Origin: Alphaproteobacteria bacterium
Lineage (GTDB): Bacteria; Pseudomonadota; Alphaproteobacteria; SHNJ01
Direction of reading: 5' to 3'
Length of the DNA: 57,163 nt
Assembly: GCA_004295055.1 (NCBI GenBank)
Contig: SHNJ01000026.1
Coordinates: forward strand, 1 to 57,163
Under the pieces are notes generated by a model, which saw only the letters and a list, made by a program, of their open reading frames with translations, had not been told where the DNA came from and did not search any database. Each line of letters opens with the position of its first letter. Position 1 is the stretch's first letter. This document shows, piece after piece, positions 41,677 through 50,199 of this stretch. The translations under genes were made by a program, and so were the position numbers.

Positions 41677-43500
41677 ATGACAGAAGCGGTAAAACACAAC
41701 AGTAAAACTACCGAAAAAAACGACCAAAAAGTCGTTGAACAAAAAGACAATACACACGTTGGCACAGAAGTAACCGCAGAAGTCACCACCACCGCTTCGG
41801 ATAATGAAGCGGCAACCGGCCAAGACACCTCTTCGCAAGAAGCGGTTAACCTTGCCGAGTTGCCGGACTCCGCCGTTGCGGCAAACTCCACCGTTTCTAA
41901 CAATGACGCGCAAGCTTCGGTCGACACCGCGATCAATGCGGGGGCTGCGTTTTCCAGATTCATCGATACCAACATCGCCGATGCTTATAATATGGGCGGC
42001 GCAAATGCGAATTACATTATTCGCCAAGATAATTTCGAAAAAATCACCCAAGACTCCGGCGATTTTTTCTCGATCTTACGCAATCATAAATTCTTCGTTG
42101 CTTATAATGCCTTGTCAATCGGCGGCGATGAACCATCCACCCCAAGCGAGCCAAGCAATCCATCGGAACCATCAAATGGCGGCCACAGCGGCGGCGACAT
42201 TCCAACGGACAACACCTCGGCTCCATCGACCGGCGGCAATTCCAGCAATGGCAGCAATAACGACAATGTCTCCTCTCCAATCGCACAAGATCCTGCCGTA
42301 AATCCAGAACCACCAGTTCAAGGCCCGATTGCCAGCGAACCAGCGCAACCTGTCGAAGAACCAGAACCAACTCCAGAACCACAACCTGAGCCAACCCCTA
42401 TTCCAGAACCGACTCCAGAGCCAGTTCCGGTGCCAGAACCCACTCCGACGCCAGAACCAACTCCAGAACCACAACCTGAACCAACCCCTATTCCAGAACC
42501 GACTCCAGAGCCAGTTCCGGTGCCAGAACCCACTCCGGTGCCAGAACCCACTCCGACGCCGGAACCCACTCCGACGCCAGAACCAACTCCGACGCCGGAA
42601 CCAACTCCGACGCCGGAACCAACTCCAGAACCGCAGCCTGAACCGACTCCAGAGCCACAACCTGAACCAACTCCGGAACCACAGCCTGAACCAACTCCGG
42701 AACCACAGCCTGAACCACATTACGATGTAAAAATCGTCACCGACGATATGCATATTGATTGGGAAGGCAGCAACAAGGCCGAATGGTTTACAGCAACCAA
42801 TGGTGTCGACAGAGCCCGTGCCGACGATGGCGACGATATCCTGGATATCACCTTCAACGAAAAATGGGACAATGACAGCAGCAGCAAAAACGCCCCATTT
42901 AGCAACAATAAAATTCTTGGCGGTTATGGCGATGATCAAATCGACATCACCATGAATCACAGCCAATTTAAATTATATATGAAAGCCGATGATAACAGCA
43001 CCAACGGCAAATTAGACGGCGACGATATTGTCCGTTTGCACGGCACCTATGCCGAAAGCAACGTTACATTAGGCGGCGGCGGCGACCACTTTATCGGCGG
43101 CATGGGTGCAGACACCGTAACCGGCAACGATGGCAACGATATTATCCAAGGCGGCCTGGGTGCCGACAAATTAACCGGTGGCGATGGCGCAGACACTTTC
43201 GTCTGGGGCAAAGCCGATATCGAAAAAGGCGAATTGGACACCATCGCAGATTTCAACATCAAAGATGGCGACAAATTAAATCTGACCGATTTGTTAGAAG
43301 GATATAACGATAAATTAAACCTGAACGATTTCGTCCGGTTCGTCGACGGCAAAGGCAACAGCTCGATCCTAGAAGTGAATGTCGAAGGCAACGGCGCCAA
43401 AGGCGAATGGCACCAAGTGGCCACCTTCACCAAATTATCCGCCGCCGATGCCGGCATGAACTTAAGCAAAATTATCGCAAACCCACACGAGGCTTATTAA
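41677..43500 (+). CDS. RTX-type secreted protein with Pro-Glu repeat linker
   Basis: 607 residues. GGGAG lies 8 bases before ATG 41677. The N-terminal region shares with its upstream neighbour the motif EAVN(I/L)AE and the GA(G/A)FxR(L/F) segment, so they are paralogs. Residues 150-228 are Ser/Asn/Gly-rich, and about 229-348 are a [13 protein letters not shown]-type repeat. RTX nonapeptides appear near 412 and at about 466-515 ([20 protein letters not shown]). The C-terminal [24 protein letters not shown] and the following strand-rich end are of type I secretion type. Likely a surface or extracellular calcium-binding adhesin-like protein; the role is inferred. Confidence 0.87.
   Translation: MTEAVKHNSKTTEKNDQKVVEQKDNTHVGTEVTAEVTTTASDNEAATGQDTSSQEAVNLAELPDSAVAANSTVSNNDAQASVDTAINAGAAFSRFIDTNIADAYNMGGANANYIIRQDNFEKITQDSGDFFSILRNHKFFVAYNALSIGGDEPSTPSEPSNPSEPSNGGHSGGDIPTDNTSAPSTGGNSSNGSNNDNVSSPIAQDPAVNPEPPVQGPIASEPAQPVEEPEPTPEPQPEPTPIPEPTPEPVPVPEPTPTPEPTPEPQPEPTPIPEPTPEPVPVPEPTPVPEPTPTPEPTPTPEPTPTPEPTPTPEPTPEPQPEPTPEPQPEPTPEPQPEPTPEPQPEPHYDVKIVTDDMHIDWEGSNKAEWFTATNGVDRARADDGDDILDITFNEKWDNDSSSKNAPFSNNKILGGYGDDQIDITMNHSQFKLYMKADDNSTNGKLDGDDIVRLHGTYAESNVTLGGGGDHFIGGMGADTVTGNDGNDIIQGGLGADKLTGGDGADTFVWGKADIEKGELDTIADFNIKDGDKLNLTDLLEGYNDKLNLNDFVRFVDGKGNSSILEVNVEGNGAKGEWHQVATFTKLSAADAGMNLSKIIANPHEAY
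42361..42720 (+). repeat. Tandem repeats coding Pro-Glu-Pro-Thr linker
   Basis: A 90-bp unit (42361-42450) is followed by a near-identical copy (42451-42540; I count three differences). Then come 18-bp units coding PEPTPT and units coding PEPTPEPQ to 42720. All unit lengths are multiples of three, so copy number change alters linker length without shifting the frame. This is coding sequence, not a CRISPR array. Confidence 0.9.
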
Positions 43501-43559
43501 TACTCGGGCGGCTCGCACAGACTTTACCCGTTGCTCCCAAACCCTCCCCCCACCCCCGC

Positions 43560-43588
43560 AAACCCCCGGCCTTAAAACCGGGGGTTTA
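43560..43588 (+). terminator. Rho-independent terminator
   Basis: AACCCCCGG CCTTAAAA CCGGGGGTT: a 9-bp perfect stem followed by TATC, 60 bases after the second RTX gene. The T-run is short, but the stem is strong. Confidence 0.7.
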
Positions 43589-43719
43589 TCACAACTCTGG
43601 GGTGTGCTCGCGGCAAAGCGGATAAACCTTCAATACTCTTTAATAATAAAAGAATAATTTGCGGAATTTAAAACATGCGGTCGCATTCTATTTGATTTAT
43701 TTGTGGATATATACAATCA

Positions 43720-46700
43720 ATGGTTGCATACAAGATTATCCGGAATTATTGTGTTTGTATGCAACAGAAATCCACAGACAACTTTTTTATTAAGCACGCC
43801 ACTACAATAGCAATCGCATCGGTCACGGTCTTAATGATCTTAGCCGCATCAGCCTATTACCAGCAGGGGGTCGCGAACACCGCCAGCAAAGGATGGGTCA
43901 ATCACACTTATAATGTGCGGGGCCATATTCGGCGGCTGGTGTCACAGTTTAAAGAAGTGCGATTTAGCGAGCTGGGCTTTTTGCTTACCGGAAATGAAGA
44001 TTACCTGAAACCATATCAAAAAGCCGTAGCCACCACGCAAAGCACCGAACCATTAAAAAATACCCTGGAAAGCGATAGCTCGGTAGCGGAACGGCTGGCC
44101 TTAATTAAAAAACTCACCATCGACAATTCATTGCAGCAACGCAATATCCAGGAATTGGAAGAGGTAGTGAACGAATACTTCCAATATATTGCAAAAGCCG
44201 TAGAGATGCGTAAAAACGAAAATGAAGCGGGCATTCAGGAAATGCTTAGGGATAAAACCAGTGAATCGCTAACATCTCACATCGATATATTGTTACGAGT
44301 TATGGAAGCCGAAGAAAGCCGCTTGCTGGATAGCCGCATTGAAATTGACGAGATAAATACGCATCAATCCAATATCTTTACACTAACCGGAATTGCCGTT
44401 TTTTATTTTTTGATCGTGCTGGGTATCTGGATATATCAGCGCAGCCGCGCGCGCGCGCAAGTTCAGGCATTGCGTTACACCCAGGAATTGGAACGCAGCG
44501 AAGAAGAACTAAAGATGCAACAGGAAGAACTGAAGGCATCGAATGAAGAAATAGAAGCTTCCAACGAAGAGATGGAGGAAAAAACAAAAGCATTAGAGGA
44601 ACAAAATATCCGCATACGCTTGCAATCGGAAGAACTGACCAAAACCCAAAAACTGATCCAGGAAAAGGCCAACGAACTTGAACGCGCCAGCCGGTATAAA
44701 TCGGAATTCCTTGCCAATATGTCGCATGAATTGCGTACTCCGCTGAATAGCCTTTTAATATTGGCCAGAATGCTTGCCGCCAACGAAGAAGGCAACCTGA
44801 CCGAAGAGCAGATGGAAGAAGCCAGGGTCATTTATAATGGCGGTTTAGAACTGCTGAATTTAATCAACGACATTTTGGATCTTTCCAAGGTAGAAGCCGG
44901 AAAGTTGACCATTACCGCCGAAAACGTACCGATTGACGGCATCGTAAAAAGACTTCAACAGCAATTCCTGCCGGTAGCCAAGGAAAAAGGAGTCGAGTTC
45001 CCCGTTAAAACCGCGCCTGATCTTCCTGAACAGATCTTCAGCGATGGACAACGTCTGGAACAAATATTGAAAAATCTATTGTCGAACGCCTTTAAATTCA
45101 CCGAAACAGGTTCCGTTACACTGGAAATCCGGCGCCCGGATGAAACGATCGAATTGCAACGCCAAGCCCTGCACCCGGACAATTCGATTGCGTTTTCGGT
45201 AATTGATACCGGAATAGGCATCGAAGCGTCCAAATTCAAAGATATTTTCGAAGCTTTTCAACAAGAAGACGGATCTATTGACCGCCATTATGGCGGCACC
45301 GGCCTGGGGCTGACAATCGCCCGTAAATTTGCGCACATGCTTGGCGGTGAAATTCACGTGAAAAGCGAAAAAGGCACTGGCAGTTCTTTCACCCTGCTTC
45401 TGCCCTTGGCCCTTGTTCAATCCGAAGATACTGAATCTGCCCCTACTTCTTCGGAAGACGCAGAAGAAACCAGCCGCATTGAATTAAAAACAAGAAATAG
45501 AACCGCTGTTGAACAGTTCATCGAAGACGATCGTAAAATTATCGGCGAGAAAGACAAAGTTTTATTGATCATTGAAGACGACCCCACTTTTGCCGCCACA
45601 TTGATGAAAATGGCCCGCAAGCGCGGATATAAATGCATATGCGCCGGCGACGGAAAAACCGGCCTGCTGTTCGCTATAGAATGGAATATTACCGCCATAA
45701 TTCTGGATTTAAAACTGCCGGATATCGATGGCCTGCAAGTTCTGGATCAATTAAAACACAACCTAAGATCGCGGCACATCCCAGTGCATATTATCAGCGG
45801 CCGGGATGCGGAGGGCAATGTCGTGCCCCTTCGCAAGGGTGCTATCGGATATTTATCCAAGCCGGCGGACCAAGAAGCGATCGAGGGCGTATTCGGCAAA
45901 ATCCAGGAATTGTTGGAAACGCAAGTCAAACAAGTCCTGGTTATAGAAGACGACAAGAAAAACCAAGTCGTTATTCAAAGTCTTTTGAAAAAGAAAGATA
46001 TCATGCTGACATTTGCCGGCACCGGCAGCGCCGGTCTGGAAAACATTAAAAACTCCCATTACGACTGCTTGATCCTTGATCTCCGCCTGCCCGACATGAC
46101 TGGGTTTGAATGGCTGAAGAACGCGGAAAAAACGGTTGGCGAAAGAAATTTGCCGCCGATCATTATTTATACCGCCCAAGAATTGACGGAAGAGGAAAAC
46201 CGCAATCTGCGCCATTATGCGGAAAGCATTATTATCAAAGGCGCGAAATCGCCCGAACGTCTGCTGGACGAGGTAACTCTATTCTTGCATACGGTGGAAT
46301 CGGCATTGCCAAACGAGCAAAAAGAAATCATCCGCATGCAGCACGACCCGGACAAAGTATTGAAAGGCAGAACACTGCTATTGGTCGATGACGATTTACG
46401 CAATACATTCGCCCTGTCCAAATTGCTTAAAAAACATGGCATGAATATTATCATTGCCGACAATGGCCAGATGGCGCTTGAAAAATTGCAACAAAATCAA
46501 TCTATAGAACTGGTCATCATGGATATTATGATGCCGGTCATGGACGGATACCAGGCCATGCGGGAAATACGCGTCCGCAAGGAAACCAAAGACCTTCCTA
46601 TCATCGCTTTGACGGCACGGGCCATGCAGAACGAACAGGAAAAATGCATCGCCGCCGGCGCCAACGATTATCTGACAAAACCTGTCGATATCGAAAGGCT

Positions 46701-46749
46701 GCTGACATTATTGCGGGTGTGGCTATTTAAACAGGAAGAGGCAGCCTAA
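43720..46749 (+). CDS. CHASE3 hybrid sensor histidine kinase with three receiver domains
   Basis: 1009 residues. Order: membrane helix (about 24-46); CHASE3-like extracytoplasmic sensor (about 50-210, including SELGFLLTGNEDYLKPYQKA); second helix (about 218-238); coiled coil rich in Glu (about 250-325); HisKA with phosphoacceptor His336 in SHELRTPLNSLL; HATPase with N-box LLSNAFKF and DTGIGIE, GGTGLGL; then three receivers with phosphoacceptor Asp663, Asp787 and Asp935. The second receiver is the most divergent. The start at 43720 has no clear ribosome binding site; ATG 43759 is an alternative. It is the first gene of a five-gene signalling operon, overlapping cheR by the ATG. Confidence 0.93.
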   Translation: MVAYKIIRNYCVCMQQKSTDNFFIKHATTIAIASVTVLMILAASAYYQQGVANTASKGWVNHTYNVRGHIRRLVSQFKEVRFSELGFLLTGNEDYLKPYQKAVATTQSTEPLKNTLESDSSVAERLALIKKLTIDNSLQQRNIQELEEVVNEYFQYIAKAVEMRKNENEAGIQEMLRDKTSESLTSHIDILLRVMEAEESRLLDSRIEIDEINTHQSNIFTLTGIAVFYFLIVLGIWIYQRSRARAQVQALRYTQELERSEEELKMQQEELKASNEEIEASNEEMEEKTKALEEQNIRIRLQSEELTKTQKLIQEKANELERASRYKSEFLANMSHELRTPLNSLLILARMLAANEEGNLTEEQMEEARVIYNGGLELLNLINDILDLSKVEAGKLTITAENVPIDGIVKRLQQQFLPVAKEKGVEFPVKTAPDLPEQIFSDGQRLEQILKNLLSNAFKFTETGSVTLEIRRPDETIELQRQALHPDNSIAFSVIDTGIGIEASKFKDIFEAFQQEDGSIDRHYGGTGLGLTIARKFAHMLGGEIHVKSEKGTGSSFTLLLPLALVQSEDTESAPTSSEDAEETSRIELKTRNRTAVEQFIEDDRKIIGEKDKVLLIIEDDPTFAATLMKMARKRGYKCICAGDGKTGLLFAIEWNITAIILDLKLPDIDGLQVLDQLKHNLRSRHIPVHIISGRDAEGNVVPLRKGAIGYLSKPADQEAIEGVFGKIQELLETQVKQVLVIEDDKKNQVVIQSLLKKKDIMLTFAGTGSAGLENIKNSHYDCLILDLRLPDMTGFEWLKNAEKTVGERNLPPIIIYTAQELTEEENRNLRHYAESIIIKGAKSPERLLDEVTLFLHTVESALPNEQKEIIRMQHDPDKVLKGRTLLLVDDDLRNTFALSKLLKKHGMNIIIADNGQMALEKLQQNQSIELVIMDIMMPVMDGYQAMREIRVRKETKDLPIIALTARAMQNEQEKCIAAGANDYLTKPVDIERLLTLLRVWLFKQEEAA

Positions 46750-47657
46750 TGAACACCCTGGCGATTACTGTCGACACGGACGATTATAAATCCGCGGATA
46801 ATTCATCAAAACTAGACAAAGACACGGAAAAAATTGAAATAGAATTGTTGCTATCCGGTATTCACAAACGCTATGGCTATGATTTCTCCCACTACTCCCA
46901 GGCATCGCTGCGCCGCAGGCTGATTCGCGCGCGCGACTACGCCGGCCGTTCCAGATTCAGCGAATTATTGGACGATTTGCTGCATAATGAAAAAAGTTTC
47001 GACGAATTTTTAAAGCATATGTCGATTACGGTCACGGAAATGTTCCGTGATCCCGGATTTTATCTTTCTGTGCGTGAAAAAATCGTCCCGGTTCTTAAAA
47101 CATTTCCGTTTATCAAAATCTGGCACGCGGGTTGCGCCACGGGCGAAGAAGTGTATTCCATGGCCATCTTGCTGGAAGAAGAAGGATTCTTAGACCGCAC
47201 CATATTATACGCCACGGATTTCAATAAATACGCGCTGGAAACGGCGCAAGAAGGCGTTTATCCGCGCAAGAACATCGAAGACTATGCCGAAAATTACCGG
47301 GATGCCGGCGGCAAGCGTTGTTTTTCCGATTATTACAGCGAAGGATACGACCTTGTTAAAATCAAGAACCGCTTGAAAGAACGAATCACCTTTTCTTACC
47401 ACAATCTGGTGACCGATGGCGTTTTCGGCGAAATGAACATCATATGCTGCCGAAACGTCATGATTTACTTTGACAAATTTCTTCAGAATCAAGTTCTGTG
47501 GAAATTTTCCGATGCCTTGCGCCATGGCGGTTTTTTATGCCTGGGCAGCCGCGAAACGCTGAACTTCAGCGAGATCAAGCCTTTGTTTGAGACGGTCGAC
47601 ACAAAACAGCGAATATACAAAAAAACCGGAACAGCCTATGCAACCCAGCCCTTATGA
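46749..47657 (+). CDS. cheR: CheR-type protein glutamate methyltransferase
   Basis: 302 residues. The N-terminal helical domain has YSQASLRRRLIRARDYAG (about 49-66) and the SAM-binding domain has IWHAGCATGEEVYSMAILL (about 123-141), ILYATDFNKYALE and the NIICCRNVMIYFD motif (about 230-242). It would methylate glutamate side chains, normally of chemoreceptors. No receptor is in the window, so the CHASE3 kinase or another protein may be the target. Its ATG overlaps the previous stop (TAATG). Confidence 0.92.
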   Translation: MNTLAITVDTDDYKSADNSSKLDKDTEKIEIELLLSGIHKRYGYDFSHYSQASLRRRLIRARDYAGRSRFSELLDDLLHNEKSFDEFLKHMSITVTEMFRDPGFYLSVREKIVPVLKTFPFIKIWHAGCATGEEVYSMAILLEEEGFLDRTILYATDFNKYALETAQEGVYPRKNIEDYAENYRDAGGKRCFSDYYSEGYDLVKIKNRLKERITFSYHNLVTDGVFGEMNIICCRNVMIYFDKFLQNQVLWKFSDALRHGGFLCLGSRETLNFSEIKPLFETVDTKQRIYKKTGTAYATQPL

Positions 47658-48249
47658 AAGCATTGTCATAGGCACTTCCGCCGGCGGCATCAATGCGTTG
47701 AAAACCATCCTTCCCGCGTTGCCGGAATGGTTTGCGATTCCTATCGCGATCGTTCAACATATTGACATAAGATCCGACGATTTTCTGGCCGAGTATTTAA
47801 ACGATATCTGCGAAATAAACGTCAAACAGGCCGAAGACAAAGAACCGATGCTGGCGGGCCACGCTTATCTTGCGCCGCCAGGATACCATTTGCTGATCGA
47901 GGAAGACCGCACATTTTCTCTTTCCGTCGATGGTAAAGTGAATTTCTCGTGCCCTTCCATCGACGTGCTGTTTGACAGCGCGGCCAACGCGTATTCCGAC
48001 CGGTTGATTGGCGTTGTCTTAACCGGCGCGAACGGCGACGGCAGCATGGGGTTGAAAAACATCAAATTGTCCGGCGGCCTTGCCATCGTTCAGGACCCTG
48101 CGACCGCGGAAGCCGAGGCAATGCCCCTGGCCGCTATTTCCGCGACGCCGGTCGATTATGTTGCGGATATAGATGATATAGCGGCGTTATTGATACGCCT
48201 CGCCTCTTGTCAATACGGAGAAGCTTATGGCTCAAGCATTATCAAATAA
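47638..48249 (+). CDS. cheB: CheB-type protein-glutamate methylesterase, catalytic domain only
   Basis: 203 residues from ATG 47638, which overlaps the end of cheR by 20 bases. It contains only the esterase domain: IGTSAGGINALK with the catalytic Ser (about 12-23), IVQHIDIRSDDF with His (about 39-50) and LTGANGDGSMGLKNI with Asp (about 129-143). The N-terminal receiver domain of chemotaxis CheB is missing, so control must come from elsewhere in this operon. The expected role is removal of methyl groups added by the CheR. Confidence 0.9.
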   Translation: MQPSPYESIVIGTSAGGINALKTILPALPEWFAIPIAIVQHIDIRSDDFLAEYLNDICEINVKQAEDKEPMLAGHAYLAPPGYHLLIEEDRTFSLSVDGKVNFSCPSIDVLFDSAANAYSDRLIGVVLTGANGDGSMGLKNIKLSGGLAIVQDPATAEAEAMPLAAISATPVDYVADIDDIAALLIRLASCQYGEAYGSSIIK

Positions 48250-49408
48250 ACCTATTCTGCAACACAGCGCCACCGGCCAGGCGGACGGCCTTTTAGCGGA
48301 TCTACGGCCTAAAATTCTGGTTGTCGACGACCGGAAAGAAAACCTGCTGGCAACCGAAAAAGTTTTACGCAATCTGGATGTGACGATATTCAAGGCGATA
48401 TCCGGCAACGAAGCGCTGTCCCTGATGTTGCGGCATCAATTCGCGGTAATATTGCTGGATGTGCAAATGCCGGAAATGGACGGTTTTGAAACCGCCAAAT
48501 TGATGCAAGAGCAGGAACAGATGCGCGGCACCCCTATTATTTTTGTAACCGCGATCAACAAGGATGAAAAATACGCATCCCAGGCGGCGGAAATCGGCGC
48601 GGTGGATTATATTTTCAAGCCCATCAACCCCGACATCCTTCGCAGCAAGGTAAAAGTATATATCGACATATACGTGCAACGGGAACAAATTCTGAAACTG
48701 AACAGCGAACTGAGGCAATCCAACGAGGAGTTGGAACGGTTTGCCTATATCTGTTCTCACGATATGCAGGAACCGGTACGGATGATGGAATCTTACGCGG
48801 AAATGATGGAACAAACCTGCCTGGCCAATCTGGACGACCGCGGAAAAAAATATCTCGGCTTTATTCTAAGCAATGCGCGCCACCTGCGTAAAATGATCCG
48901 CGACATTCTGACTTTCTCCCGTATCGGCCGCGAGGAAATTAAATTCGAAAAAGTGGATTGCAACCAGGTTATGAAAGAAGTATTGGGCGAATTCGAATCC
49001 ATCATTGAAAGCAAGAAAGCCGATATACGCCTTGGTTCTTTGCCAGCCCTGCAAACCAGCCAGACTTTGGTGCGGGTATTGTTTCAAAACCTGATCGGCA
49101 ACGCCCTGAAATTCCAGGCGCGGGATCATACCCCTGAAATCCGCATAGAAGCGCAGCTCGCTACCGATACTTGGGAATTCCGCATATCCGACAACGGCAT
49201 CGGGATCGACCCGAATTTCAACAGCCGGGTTTTTACGATTTTCCAGCGCATTCACCGCAAAGAGGATTTCCCGGGAACCGGGATCGGATTAAGCACCTGC
49301 AAGAAATTTATCGAATTATGCGGCGGCACGATCCGGTTCCAGTCCAGTCCGGGGCAAGGAACCACATTTTTCTTTACTCTCCCTACCGAAGAGGTGTCTC
49401 ATGGATGA
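48227..49408 (+). CDS. Receiver-histidine kinase hybrid
   Basis: 393 residues. CGGAG lies 7 bases before ATG 48227, which overlaps cheB by 23 bases. The receiver domain comes first (ILVVDDRKENLLATEKVL, then VILLDVQMPEMDGFETAKL with the phosphoacceptor Asp near 83, and FKPINPDI). A short coiled coil leads to a HisKA domain with CSHDMQEPVRMM (His near 182) and an HATPase ending GIGLSTCKKFIELCGG. No membrane helix, so it is cytosolic and acts after a phosphate reaches its receiver. It is suited to pass the signal from the hybrid kinase to the next gene. Confidence 0.92.
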   Translation: MAQALSNKPILQHSATGQADGLLADLRPKILVVDDRKENLLATEKVLRNLDVTIFKAISGNEALSLMLRHQFAVILLDVQMPEMDGFETAKLMQEQEQMRGTPIIFVTAINKDEKYASQAAEIGAVDYIFKPINPDILRSKVKVYIDIYVQREQILKLNSELRQSNEELERFAYICSHDMQEPVRMMESYAEMMEQTCLANLDDRGKKYLGFILSNARHLRKMIRDILTFSRIGREEIKFEKVDCNQVMKEVLGEFESIIESKKADIRLGSLPALQTSQTLVRVLFQNLIGNALKFQARDHTPEIRIEAQLATDTWEFRISDNGIGIDPNFNSRVFTIFQRIHRKEDFPGTGIGLSTCKKFIELCGGTIRFQSSPGQGTTFFFTLPTEEVSHG

Positions 49409-49832
49409 CAAAGCATTGATCGATATATTATTGGTGGAAGACAATGAAGGCGATGTCGAGTTGACCAAATTGGCGTTCGAAGCCGCCGAGGTTCCGGTAC
49501 GCATCGCCGTCGTCAACAACGGCGCCGAAGCATTGGAATACTTAAAACAGCAGGCCACCAAGGGCCAAGGGATGCCCCGCCTGATTCTGTTGGACATCAA
49601 CATGCCGCGAATGGATGGGATGGAGTTTCTGAAAATCGCCAAAGAGGATGAAATGTTAAAAGTCATCCCCGTGATCATGCTGACCAGTTCCCGCGCGGAA
49701 AAAGATATCCGGGAATCTTACCGCCGTCATGCAAACAGTTATCTTTTAAAACCCGACAGCATCGAAAACCGGACCAGCATGGCCAAACAAGTGCATGATT
49801 TTTGGATCACCCTGGCGCAGGCGGCGGCCTAG
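49401..49832 (+). CDS. Single-domain response regulator (Rcp1-like)
   Basis: 143 residues, receiver domain only. ILLVEDNEGDVELTKLAFEAA (read in parts) at the start, LILLDINMPRMDGMEFLKI with the phosphoacceptor Asp near 62, MLTSSRAEKDI, and the conserved Lys in YLLKPDSIENR. This matches the regulators that pair with phytochrome-like or CHASE3 kinases. No output domain: it likely acts by protein contact. The start overlaps the kinase gene by 8 bases. It is the last gene of the operon. Confidence 0.92.
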   Translation: MDDKALIDILLVEDNEGDVELTKLAFEAAEVPVRIAVVNNGAEALEYLKQQATKGQGMPRLILLDINMPRMDGMEFLKIAKEDEMLKVIPVIMLTSSRAEKDIRESYRRHANSYLLKPDSIENRTSMAKQVHDFWITLAQAAA

Positions 49833-49970
49833 ACCGGCCCCCAACCGTTCCATTGGCGTCATAAAACGCATTTTTTACCGATTTAACATGGATTTACCGG
49901 TTGTTCCGTACCATCGGGTTTTCCCTTGATTTTCCCGGCGCGGCAGGCTAAAAATCCCCCTTCGCCTTTA

Positions 49971-50046
49971 GTCCCCATCGTCTAGAGGCCTAGGACACCT
50001 CCCTTTCACGGAGGTAACCGGGGTTCGAATCCCCGTGGGGACGCCA
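49971..50046 (+). tRNA. tRNA-Glu (anticodon TTC)
   Basis: Acceptor GTCCCCA pairs with TGGGGAC (50036-50042). The anticodon loop CTTTCAC gives TTC. The T arm is CCGGG GTTCGAAT CCCCG-like. CCA is encoded at 50044-50046. 76 bases. Confidence 0.95.
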
Positions 50047-50057
50047 ATTAGCAAAAC

Positions 50058-50079
50058 AGCCCCTTTCAGGGGCTTTTTT
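50058..50079 (+). terminator. Rho-independent terminator of tRNA-Glu
   Basis: AGCCCC TTTCA GGGGCT followed by TTTTT, 12 bases after the CCA end. Confidence 0.9.
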
Positions 50080-50084
50080 GTTAA

Positions 50085-50104
50085 GTCCCCACGGGAATTC
50101 AAAC
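50085..50104 (-). repeat. Inverted partial copy of the tRNA-Glu 3' end
   Basis: The 20 bases GTCCCCACGGGAATTCAAAC match the reverse complement of the tRNA-Glu 3' end (about 50023-50042) at 18 of 20 positions. It lies just beyond the terminator. It could pair with the tRNA 3' end in a read-through transcript, or be the trace of an integration or duplication event. A direct copy of a tRNA 3' end also lies beside tRNA-Leu. Confidence 0.55.
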
Positions 50105-50199
50105 TGGCATTACCGATTCCATACCACGACACAAAAATTGCCACCTTGTCCGGACACTGCGAATCACATGCCCCTCACGGGACCTTCATTGCTTGATAC

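Noticed and set aside
42361-42720. Regular tandem repeats resembling a CRISPR array
   Set aside because: Units are contiguous, in frame and code PEPT motifs, with no unique spacers.
42172-42966. Minus-strand ORF of 264 codons rich in Trp, Arg and Phe
   Set aside because: It is the complement of the Pro-Glu-Thr repeat of the RTX gene; low-complexity shadow.
46749-48249. cheR and cheB as part of a chemotaxis operon
   Set aside because: No CheA, CheW, CheY-type flagellar regulator or chemoreceptor in the window, and CheB lacks a receiver domain.
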